Positions 55,201 to 64,000 of a DNA stretch of 64,000 bases are shown here, in pieces. The stretch lies in NCBI GenBank assembly GCA_037349105.1, contig JAYJMM010000059.1, positions 434,001 through 498,000 of the forward strand, given 5' to 3'. Both the position numbers and the translations under genes were made by a program. The notes below the pieces were generated by a model, which was not told where the DNA came from, did not search any database, and worked only from the letters and a program-made list of their open reading frames with translations. This DNA comes from Limnomonas spitsbergensis (lineage: Eukaryota > Chlorophyta > Chlorophyceae > Chlamydomonadales). How positions within the stretch are numbered: position 1 is the first letter of the stretch; each line of letters starts with the position of its first letter.

Positions 55201-55580
55201 GAGGAAGAGCAGGCGGCAAGTCGCTATGCCTTGCCAGCCGAGGGGGAGGAGGAGGAGCAGGCGGCAAGTCGCTGTGCCTTGCCAGCTGAGGAAGAGGAGG
55301 AGGAGCAGGCGTCAAGTTGCTGTGCCTTGCCAGCTGAGGGGGAGGAGGAGGAGCAGGCGGTAAGTCGCTGTGCCTTGCCAGCTGAGGGGGAGGAGGAGGA
55401 GCAGGCGTCAAGTCGCTGTGCCTTGCCAGCTGAGGGGGAGGAGGAGAAGCAGGCGTCAAGTCGCTGTGCCTTGCCAGCTGAGGGGGAGGAGGAGGAGCAG
55501 GCGGCAAGTCGCTGTGCCTTGCCAGCTGAGGGGGAGGAGGTGGAGCAGGCGGCAAGTCGCTGTGCCTTGCCAGCTGATGG
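55201..55580. repeat. 48-bp tandem repeat related to the preceding array
   Basis: Eight units of GAGGAGGAGGAGCAGGCGGC, AAGTCGCTGTGCCTTGCCAG and CTGAGGGG. It shares GAGCAGGCGGCAAGT with the larger repeat to its left, so one probably arose from the other. Confidence 0.95.
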
Positions 55581-55647
55581 GGAATCCTGGTTGACCTGGC
55601 ACGCCTTTTCTTTTCCGACTAGGACCGGCACTGGCAACCATGCCGCT

Positions 55648-55718
55648 CAAGAAAGGAAGCTAAGCCCCGTGAGAGTAAAGAAATAGCGCAGCCTGGGCGG
55701 AAGCCACATCAGCGGTGT
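55648..55718 (+). repeat. Dispersed hairpin repeat (family H), copy 4
   Basis: AAGAAAGGAAGCTAAGCCCC, AAATAGCGCAGCCTGGGCGG and AAGCCACATCAGCGGTGTTA. The stem is decayed in this copy. Confidence 0.55.
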
Positions 55719-55775
55719 TACTATAGCAACCCATGCCTAGGTTGTTTAGGGTTTAGGGCTTAAAAACTGGACCAG

Positions 55776-56092
55776 TCAGCTGTGATGTTTTTACAGTCCA
55801 GCGAGGATTCACATTTGATGCATGGGACTAGCTAGATCAGGACCAGCGCGTTTTTATATGGTAGAGGCACAGGATGAGGAATACGGTATTACAAAAGGGG
55901 ATTTAAGTTTGGCACGATATCATCATTGGGTTTTCAGCCATGCACCGCAGTTGACCGTATCGATACAATACAATAAATTTTGATACGTTTTTCTTTGCCA
56001 ATAGTACGGTCGGTATCTTGAGTCCCTGCTTCCTGGTCTCCTTGTTGAGGGCTAGGATCACGACAGGCTAGCAGGGGAGTCTACAGGCTTGC
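55776..56092. repeat. Dispersed repeat fragments
   Basis: 55776-55832 matches 19320-19385 (TTTTTACAGTCC, CACATTTGAT..ATGGGAC). 55945-56030 (GACCGTATCGATACA...TTGCCAATAGTACGGTCGGT...GAGTCCCTG) matches 60838-60902. No gene. Confidence 0.6.
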
Positions 56093-56246
56093 TCTGTTTT
56101 TTGATTTTTTACCTTTTCCTTTTTCCGCCTGTTTCTTTTTTACTTCCTCCTCTAGCCTTAAGTCACTTCTCCTCCTGACCAGACAGTCAGGCGCCTACGC
56201 GGCCGAGCCTTTTGAGCACAACCCAGAGGTGTAATGTCATTGACTG
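56093..56246 (-). repeat. SINE-like family S2, copy
   Basis: On the - strand GTCAATGACATTACACCTCT, GGGTTGTGCTCAAAAGGCTC, GGCCGCGTAGGCGCCTGAC, then a purine-rich tail of about 90 bp. Confidence 0.65.
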
Positions 56247-56624
56247 ATAACATTGTGACACATTTAATTCTAATGATGCCAACGGCTCGGCGTAATGGTC
56301 ATAGTGAGGGACATGCTCTCTATGAAATCACGCCCAGCTGGTTTTAACTTTTGGATAAGATTTTTTCTTTGGCAAAGCCAGAGGTACCTGCTCTTTAGCT
56401 TCGCTAATGGTCATCCCTGGGGAAATCGAGTTGTGACTTTTTCTTCTTTGCAACGAATTAGAGACTTCTCCCCACATGGACCAGCACGCATAGTTCCAGG
56501 CACCAAAGCAAAAATGAGGCAGAGATATGAATCCCCTGATATGAATCAGCAGGAAGGTCAGACTGAAACGAAAACTGGCTGAATCGATCTATCTGACTGC
56601 CCACAGCCGGGTGCAAGGTAGCAT

Positions 56625-56960
56625 GATATGGCTTGATACGGCACAAGCCTAGCCGGATTGTACTCCCAAGCTATCACGCGTGCTATCTTGGTAGAATAAT
56701 CCCGCTAAGAGGGGACGTTGAGGCTGCTCCCAGCACTGAGGTAACTCATTCCCCCTCGTACGATACAGCTTGACACGGCACAGGTTGCAGCATTTTGTGC
56801 TACCATGACAGGGTGGCATGCATGCCTGATGAGGGATGATTGGGGCGTGACCCACGTTGGCACAATCCAGCTGAACCTGCACTGTATCAAGCCGTATCGT
56901 GCACCGTTTCTACCTTGGGGGTGCAATCCGGCTAATCCTTTGAGCTATCGTGCTGTTTTG
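56625..56960. repeat. Possible foldback/MITE-like repeat
   Basis: TAGCCGGATTGTACTCCCAA (56651) pairs as an inverted repeat with sequence at 56913-56935, where the - strand reads TAGCCGGATTGCACCCCCAA. TGATACGGCACA and GCACGATACGGCTTGATA words recur, also near 59985-60045. No coding region. Confidence 0.45.
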
Positions 56961-56999
56961 TGTAACCATGGGGTGACCCACCTCCTCGGCCCAGTGAAG

Positions 57000-57780
57000 C
57001 AGCAGGCACCCCCGATGCATGGCAAGCAGATGGCATACACCATGCACGAGCAGCAGCAGCCACTTGTACTGTCGACTGCATGGGCGTTCTGCCCGTACAA
57101 GCAGCAGGGACAGAAGAGGCCGTAACAGCAGGAGCCGATGTCGACGCAGCAGCCGAAGAACAGAGAGGTCGACCAGATCTGGACAGGTGCGACTTGGTTA
57201 ACCATGGTGTGAGATCACGTCTGGAAGGGAGGCCTGTTGCTGCTGCTGTTGCTGAGGGTCAGAGGCGGATGGTGATGACCGGGCCGAGATTTGAAAGGGA
57301 GTCCTGCTGCGGCTGCTGATGATGATGACTTGACAGAAAGTCCTGTTTCAGTCGCTGAGGAATAAGGATGCAAGCAAGTTTGTTATACGATTGCGCAGTG
57401 TACAGAGGTGCGATAAGTAGGTGGAACTATGACTGGCAAGACGGCGATGAACCGATGACTGGCAAGTTTGATGTTGAACAGCAGAAGGGATGGATGGATG
57501 CGGGTCTGCTACTTCTGCTGCCCTCGTGTGAACTGTGGAGCAAAGACTTACCTGCGAGGTTCAATGCGGTGGTTCGAAGCCAGATTTCAATGACGGACAG
57601 AAGACGGGGTCGATAGAAAGATTCGGTTGGAGCTGCTCTGGGACAGCAAGGGAAATTGTCCTGACTAGGTTTAACGAAGTATTAATGGAAGCTTGTGCGA
57701 GGAGAAATCTACGATTTCGGAGGCGAGAGAGTGTGGCGCTGTATCAATCAGCAATGGTCTGATCCTAGTATGGCGAAGAT
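57000..57780 (+). other. Possible degraded gene or element fragment
   Basis: Several short + strand frames have ordinary composition, for example REIVLTRFNEVLMEACARRN (57653-57712) and AISRWNYDWQDGDEPMTGKF (57412-57471). They lie in different frames with no good splice junctions and no recognisable domain. Probably a decayed fragment. Confidence 0.2.
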
Positions 57781-60315
57781 TCAGTACTGTCTTAAATCCT
57801 GCATGCGTATGCGAAATTGCTGATGCCTGGGGAGAAAAAAGAAGTACAGAATAATATCGGCAAAAAACGTGACAGCAAGCAAGCAAATCGAATTCCGCAT
57901 GTGGCTGTATGTTTCCCAGCCGCGTCCACGCCAGCCTGCTGCATCCGCCGGGCATGCCCGTTACACCCATATAATGTCATTATGCCCATGTGTATTAATT
58001 ACATGAGTAGTACTGAAGCGCACATCATTGTTGATGTCGCCAGTTGGCATCAAACTGCAGCATGCCGCCCCCCCCAAGCCTTTCCAACTCTCATCAGCAA
58101 TTCGAACCTCCGAGTTCGACGCATTGGACTGCTGCATGTTGCAGGTGCTGGCCCTTGGCCCTGCTCACAGTTGCAGCTTCCAACCGCCGTTCCAACCGCT
58201 GCCGCCGCGTCATCCAGTTCCACATGCACGGGACCCAATTCCACTTGTGTCCGGAAGGCGGAAATGGTAAGGCAACTCACTCTCGCCAATTCCACTTGTG
58301 TACGACTGTCCTGACCGCGGAAATGGCATGCCACTATGCCAGCAGCCAGCTCACCCTCGCGGGCCTCGCCAATCACACTTGTGTCCGGTGGAACTGGATG
58401 GACCCGTTGCGTCAGCTCGCAAAAGTAACATGTTTTGAAGATTGCGGGTGCACATCACCTTAATGGCGCAATTTGCGCCATCCATTTTCCCAGGGCATCA
58501 GCGCCTAAGGCGTCAGCTCGCTTACTAGGGAGCATCTGTCGTTGCTCATCCGCTTCCAACCGTTACCGCGCGCTTCATGTGATCATGTGACAAGTGTGGC
58601 ATGGCCCCGAGGTGCACTGAAAACTCACACGCCCCTTAGCAGTGAGGGCGTACTTTATTTATTTCTTTCCCGGGCGAAAATCTGTCGACGTGCAATGCCA
58701 GCCAGACCTTGCTAGCCCGCTCACGACATTCTGCGGGGCACATTCAACGAAGCGCCGGACGTTTTCCCCGCTTACACCTAGAACAGCCAGACCTTGACTA
58801 TTATGCTTACCGTACCGTCAGTGTCAAATGCAATGGTATGCAGGCAATACCGGTAGCTTTGGTTCCAAGTTTGGCCTTGAATGAAGCCTAATTTTATCCA
58901 ACATTGGCATGGGGATTTCTTATGGACCTGAATTTGGTTTCTCGAAAGTAATATGATTTTAAAATTGGTTTTTGTCAAATTCAGCCATCTCAGTCAAAGG
59001 GACCGCACATGCCACACTGCACTCTTGCCTAAAGCTGTTGCTGTCTCATAGCCCCAACCAGCTATGGCGGCATGCAGCGCAACCGCAGCTTTCCCATCGG
59101 CATTTAGAGCATCCCAAAACCCTTGCATTTGACCTTGGGGCCCCTCGCCCGCGCCCGTGCACTGCTCCATTGACACCTGCTCTTTCAAAGAGCCTCTTTG
59201 TTCGTCCTCCTCGGTGTTGGAGCTGGTTCTGATTGCATGCTCTTCTGAGGAGTGAGGTGTTGCCTGCCTCGCCCGCTATTTCTGCTGCTTGAGCTGCCCT
59301 GGCCCTGCCCCGGTCCGGCGGTCCATGCCTCTCTGCTCAACCTCCTCGCTGCTGGAGCTCGTGATATCTGCATCCTCTTCTGAGATGCTGGTCGAGTAGC
59401 CAATTCGTAAACTTGCGCTTGTGGGAAGAAACATGTGCGGGAACGTCCCATCGAAACGCATCGTCAATGCATCTGACGATTGCTCGTCCCCCGGTCCCTG
59501 CACTGCGATTTTTCGGCTTCTGCTGTGCTTGCGTCTCCTACTGCAGCTTCTTCTACTTTAATGCAAATCATATATATGCAAGTACCGGTAATAGTTTGCA
59601 TCCTGAAGTACAGGAGAAAGCGCGTCAAAACACACTTTTGTGCACAAAATACGACTCTTACGACTACCGGTATCCAGCTTTCTTACGACCGTTTTCTTTT
59701 TTAAGGCCACTTTATCCATAGTGGTGTCATGTTCTGAGACCATAGTGGATATCAATTGACACTGATAGTACAGTATTGTTCCGTGGCTTGATTGGCAACC
59801 GTTAAATTGTAGCTCTGTCACCTACCGGCTATTGGCAATCTGGCATGCGGTTGGAGGCCATCCTCATACATGGCCTACCATGTACCAGGTATGGTGTAAC
59901 GTCAATGACATGGTCTACAATTCTGATGGGGCCACCTTCTATATGTGTGGCGGTCAAGGTTTACCCTCCATCCATGGAAGCACGATACAACATGATAGTA
60001 TGATACGGTGCAACACGGCACAATACGGCTCGATTCAGCCGGATTGTGCTACCATGCCTCCATCGGGCATTTGGCAGCTGCATATGGTGTCCTGCTTAAA
60101 ATGAACTCAAGGCCGCCAAAAACAATCGATGTACGGTAATGCCGGCAGTTTCGAAATAATATACCGGTAGGTGGGTGCGGTGCGTCAATGGTGCATCCGT
60201 GCTTTCTATTAGGCTGGACACTAGGCAAGGCCGCCTCATTTTATCATTTGGTAAATGTTAAACAGGCTAATTGAGTGCGCAAGTACTATCCCTATGGCGT
60301 AGGGTTTGGGATATA
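57781..60315. other. Intergenic stretch
   Basis: No gene that I can support. CCAATTCCACTTGTGTCCGG-type units recur three times at 58237-58385. GTGTAACGTCAATGACATGG at 59895 is a remnant of the S2 head. Confidence 0.4.
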
Positions 60316-60549
60316 CCGTAAAATCGGTTGGACTCTGCGTTTAATTGACTATTTTTGAGGTGCGCGGAGTGGTGCGCGACAGATTAATAATTAACAACTA
60401 TTTTGGGGGTGCGCGGAGGAGTGTTTCCATCACCAGATATCAAACAAAATTCAGCTGCGCGGAATAGGGTACTTTTTGCCTGCGCGGCAAATTTGATATA
60501 CCGGTATTAGTTCTCAACCGAGCCGCGCGATCCCTATCCCGTTTTACGG
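60316..60549. mobile_element. TA-flanked MITE, short relative of the 18152 element
   Basis: 234 bp, starting CCGTAAAATCGG and with its other end, on the - strand, CCGTAAAACGGG. It is flanked by TA on both sides (60314-60315, 60550-60551). Like the 578-bp element, the interior carries GCGCGGAGT and TTTTGGGGGTGCGCGG (the complement of the CCGCGCACCCCCAAAA motif). No coding capacity. Confidence 0.72.
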
Positions 60550-60709
60550 TATAGAGGGTGTCTGATTGGCAGCTGCTTTGCAACTCACTGATTTTGGCAT
60601 GCGGCCACCTATGGAGATGTGCCGTGGGCCACCTGCCGCCGCGACATTGCCTAGATAACAGGATGCAGTCCAGTCAACTTCAGCACATGATTGTTCCTGA
60701 ATACTTGTC

Positions 60710-60910
60710 ACCGCCGGGACACAGGATATGGAATACGATAATAAGATACGAAGCCATACGGGTCTTAGGCCCGTCGCGGGATTCAACAGTGCGGATTGAT
60801 CCAATGAAAGTGTAGATTTTCAATCGGTGCAGTGTAGCGGACCGTGTCGATACCAAACAACGGGATTTTTTGCCAAAACGGCTCGTATCTCGGGTCCCTG
60901 TCCGCCGCAA
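60710..60910. repeat. Possible inverted-repeat element
   Basis: CGCCGGGACACAGGATATGG at the left and, on the - strand from the right, GGCGGACAGGGACCCGAGAT are loosely inverted. The right half matches 55945-56030. Confidence 0.35.
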
Positions 60911-60959
60911 GCTGGGGTGTCATCTGGGAGTGGCAGATCCAGCTGTACTAACATACAGC

Positions 60960-61460
60960 TTGATCGCTAGTGGTAGTAGTAGCACGGCAGGTTCCGGTTT
61001 TACAACGGAGCAGCGGTGGCACAAGCAGCACAACAACACAACATGTTCCGGCTTTATAATGCAGCGGCGGCACAGGCAGCACAATAACACGGCAGTTTTC
61101 GGCTTAACAGCGCAGCAGTGGCACCGGTGTCACGACGTATGACTGCACCGTGCGTATGACCGCGGCAACTGCTTTTTGGTTTGAAAGTTGTGTGTGAACA
61201 TGGACAAGTGTGTTTGCCGTCTTAGAGGATCCCGAACTTGGATCTTCACTTTTTCTTTCTTACTGCGATTTCACGGCCTTCAATAGACTCTTAACGTTTC
61301 CAGCTATTGTTCTTGAATATCACTTCTGCCAGTTTCCCCTTAGTAAGACTTGATGACGATTAACTTGCACAAGTGATATACCGTAGCACAGCATGTTCCG
61401 GCTTAACAACGTATAGGTGGCACCGGCAGCACGGTAATACGGCGGGTTCCGGCTTGTCGC
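60960..61460. repeat. Imperfect repeat (GTTCCGGCTT...GGCACCGGCAGCACA)
   Basis: About five degenerate copies of a roughly 60-bp module (CAGGTTCCGGTTTTACAACG, AGCAGCGGTGGCACAAGCAG) at 60985-61135 and again at 61385-61465. No gene. Confidence 0.7.
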
Positions 61461-61679
61461 ACCATAAAGCAGTAACTGCAATACTATGGTAAATACCGCG
61501 AACTCCGGTCAGGACGCCTTAGAGAGGCGTCCTCTACTCACAAATACGGTACAGCGCCGTACACTCAGGCTCCTTGTACTACATACAAGAGCTGTTAACA
61601 TGAAAGGTACAGCCCTAGTAGGAGAGTCTTCCTGTCTAGGGCCTGTCTGGGTGTCCCTGTCTCGTGGGTACCGCCCCTA

Positions 61680-62252
61680 CTACTTTACATCTGCCCCTCT
61701 GACTCCTCTTCGCCGTTCACTACTTCCACTGCCCCGGAGCGCTCTTGATGGATCGTGAAAAGATCCGCGCAGGATATCCTTGTGGCTGTCGCCTCTTCGC
61801 ATCTGGCTGCTAGATCCCTCCTTGAATTTCTGCACATGTCTGCCCACACTGGGCGGAAACCTGGACAACGGCGTCCCGTAGACTGTGGATCCTGCCCCTC
61901 TTCTAACCAGCACTTTGCGCGGTCGCAGCTGCTGCCTTGGACGCAGCCCTGCCTTAGGCTGCCGCCCCCTCTCTTCCTGGACTGGGTCTGACAGCTCTTC
62001 CTCGGATAGTAGGTCAGCCCAAGGCTTTCCCACCGGCACAGCTGATTTTTTCCTCTCCTTGCTGACTTGCGAGTCCTGCCTGGTCACCGCTGGCTGGGCC
62101 TCAGCCCCCTCGCGTTTGACCCCTGCAGGCACACTCATGCCCTCCGCTCCTTCTGCTCTTATCCGCGGCCTGTCTGGGCAGGTGCCACCCCTGAACCCAC
62201 CAGGGGCTGTGGCGACCTCTGGCCTTTGATAGATCCGGATGGCTGGGCGCAT
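61680..62252 (-). pseudogene. Mobile-element ORF remnant, downstream frame
   Basis: A 190-codon - strand frame of Arg/Glu/Pro/Ser-rich, non-repetitive sequence (for example GKPWADLLSEEELSDPVQEE, RQQLRPRKVLVRRGAGSTVY). It overlaps the upstream frame by 94 bp (62159-62252), which looks like a frameshifted continuation. It could be a gag-like protein of a retroelement. I recognise no diagnostic motif. Confidence 0.35.
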
Positions 62253-62779
62253 CTTTGATCCGTCCGTTGCGCAACCTTTGCCACCCTGGGCGGATTCTGC
62301 TGCGGCGTGGCCTCAGGATCACAGTCCCGCCGTGTGTCACTGCTCTGGGACACTTCCGCAGCCTGATCCAAGATCAGCTCTGGAGTTCCCGCTTGAGTCA
62401 GCCACTGCTCAAATTCCAGGCTGGTCCTGGAATCAGCGGGCACTGGACCCCCTCGACCGATGCCTTTACGTGTCACACGCACTGAGCCATCTGCCTGCAT
62501 CCCTGCCTCTCTGGGCAGGGCGCGGCCCGGTTCTGGCACCTTGCAATCCCCTGCAGGTGGTTCCACTAGCCCTGCTAGTTTCTCTGCCACCAATAGGGCT
62601 TCCGCAATGAGCTCGTCACTAGCGTCCATCAGGTCTACACCTGGCTCCAGCCCCCTCAGACGCCCACTCCTCCGTTGGGCGTCAGGGTGCTGGTGCCTAT
62701 CAGGATTCAGATCTACGTCTGTCATTCCTACAGGCAATTTACGAACCACACGGTCCTGCAGTTGTGCTGGCAACACCAA
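62159..62779 (-). pseudogene. Mobile-element ORF remnant, upstream frame
   Basis: A 206-codon - strand frame; the first natural ATG is near 62725 (MTDVDLNPDRHQHPDAQRRS). It contains an acidic helix (LMDASDELIAEALLVAEKLA) and LEFEQWLTQAGTPELILDQA. The composition resembles gag-like or structural proteins of algal retroelements, but no catalytic domain is present. Confidence 0.35.
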
Positions 62780-62935
62780 CTACAGAATCTGCTAACGTCA
62801 GGCTTCTGCCTCTTGTTCCTACTGCGGCCTGGTGAGGGTCTGCAAGTCAGGTTTGGATGACATGTACAGCAATTTGCAGGACAGGCCTCGCCTTCCTGCT
62901 TTTCTGCTAAATAATCGGTGTCTGGCGGAATCCTT
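62705..62935 (-). pseudogene. Cys-rich, zinc-finger-like fragment
   Basis: On the - strand, just upstream of and in another frame from the previous entry, runs PPDTDYLAEKQEGEACPANC, then a Cys/His- and Lys/Arg-rich stretch (CHPNLTCRPSPGRSRNKRQK, then FCSWCCQHNCR). The spacing resembles a Cys-rich zinc-binding region of a transposase or gag. Stops bound it on both sides. Very tentative. Confidence 0.25.
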
Positions 62936-63400
62936 CGTCGCCTTCAGCACTTCCCACCTTTCTGGCTGGGCAGCTTCTAGATGTCACACGCCCTGCGTGG
63001 ATGTAGTCTCTTGCATGGTGTCCGTTCAGCTCTGCGGTCCTGCGGGGATGCTTTGGCCCACCAAAAAAAAATTAAACCTTTAATCTTCTATCCACAAGCT
63101 CACTTCTGTCAATGATGACAGCTTGGATCCACCTGATCACAATCCTCAATCACACAGGTAATGTATCTGCTGGGTGTATAAATCCGCAGCCAAATCTCCA
63201 AGCCTCTCCTGGACTCAGCACTGAGCTGCCACACTCAATGATTCTCAGGGCTTAACTTGGCAATCTCTCTCTGGAGATTATCTCAGCAAAGTGCAGTTCA
63301 AACACTGTCCAAGGTCGTTTGCTGGCAAACAAAATTCCAATTCCACAACACAAGCACCTTTTGCAGGGATTGGCAAATCAGGCTGATCAGGCTAGATCCA
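62936..63400. other. Non-coding part of the mobile-element remnant
   Basis: No frame that I can support. It contains an A-run at 63063 and AT-rich sequence between the coding remnant and the inverted repeat. Confidence 0.4.
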
Positions 63401-63865
63401 CTTCGTCCCTTTCTAAAGGACACGCGATGTGCGCTTCGGGTCCGTGGCGGACTTCTTTCCTCACAACAGTGAAGGACGCCTACGGGCAGACTCAGTGACT
63501 ACTCACTAGCTGCGAGTGCTCAGCGAGTTAAGCTGCGAAGCTGGATAATTGTATGTCTAGCACTAAATGGCTTAGGGAGCGCAGGCCTTCTGGCCGTCTG
63601 GGCGCGATCCAGCAGGGCTATTTAAAGGGGCACTTACTGCGCGTCACGCGGTGAGGGAGCCGAGGCGGAGTCTGCGCACTCACTTCTTCTTCTGCAGGTG
63701 TCTCGGTCCTCAACTGAGGTTCTATCTCATGCTATACCAGCGGAGGATGTATAGGCCTGACTCGGGTTTAGTAACTAGTGACCTAAGGGAACACAGTAGG
63801 TCTCATTCACAGATGACGGCCGGTGCTTGTTACAATAGAGGTCTGTCCTTTAGAAAGGGACGAAG
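63401..63865. repeat. Perfect 22-bp inverted repeat, 421-bp spacing
   Basis: The segment 63401-63422 (starting CTTCGTCCCTTTCTAAAGGA) is exactly complementary to 63844-63865 (ending TTTAGAAAGGGACGAAG). Nearby GTAACTAGTGACCTAAGGGA and AAGTAACTAGTTTAGG share GTAACTAGT. This may mark the end of a mobile element with inverted or internally complementary ends. Confidence 0.75.
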
Positions 63866-64000
63866 TAACTAGTTTAGGCAATTGCCGGGATACAGGGACC
63901 CGGCAGGCCCAATTCAGAGTACGGTAGATTATGCACTTCACCCTGCGTAAGCGGGTTTCTAGGTCTCAGTTCAAATCAGGAGACTCCGCAGAGAAGCTGC
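63866..64000. other. Right edge of the window
   Basis: No gene is seen in the last 135 bp. Confidence 0.5.

Noticed and set aside
53967..55686. Minus- and plus-strand repeat proteins
   Set aside because: All follow the 30-bp, ~100-bp and 48-bp tandem repeats; no unique sequence or start context.

Overview
The window looks like nuclear DNA of a eukaryote, most likely a green alga. Two long split genes on the + strand have GT-AG introns. Degenerate CCCTAAA (TTTAGGG-type, plant/algal) telomere-like sequence fills many introns. The coding exons are Ala/Gly/Ser/Gln-rich, and tRNA-derived SINE-like repeats and small DNA transposons are present. The lineage is inferred; no marker gene identifies the species. 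There are no bacterial operons, CRISPR arrays or rRNA genes, and I could identify no tRNA gene. Most long open frames are artefacts of tandem repeats whose unit is a multiple of 3 or drifts through all frames.

Layout. 1-3383: 27-bp and 13-bp satellites, a possible exon and a 132-bp array. 3384-17469: gene A, 3' part, eight confident exons and possibly one more upstream; joined they give 523 residues and a stop. 17470-24822: intergenic, with nested SINEs and MITEs. 24823-51940: gene B, which I reconstructed as 19 exons. The phases at all 18 introns agree and give one 2212-residue frame from ATG to TGA. 51941-61640: repeats, SINE and MITE copies, no convincing gene. 61680-63870: remnant of a mobile element with overlapping reading frames on the - strand and a perfect 22-bp inverted repeat.

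The main observation is how the introns are built. In both genes an exon is often preceded by serial, decaying copies of its own 5' edge with the acceptor, and followed by serial copies of its own 3' edge with the donor. The extreme case is the donor edge of gene B exon 9, copied about 62 times in an 83-86 bp array over 5.3 kb. The introns therefore appear to have grown by tandem duplication across splice junctions. The true exon is the only copy that joins in phase to its neighbours on both sides.

Neither gene product matches a family I can name. Both look like long, mostly disordered or helical proteins, with no signal peptide or membrane segment in the confident exons. Whether A and B act together is unknown.
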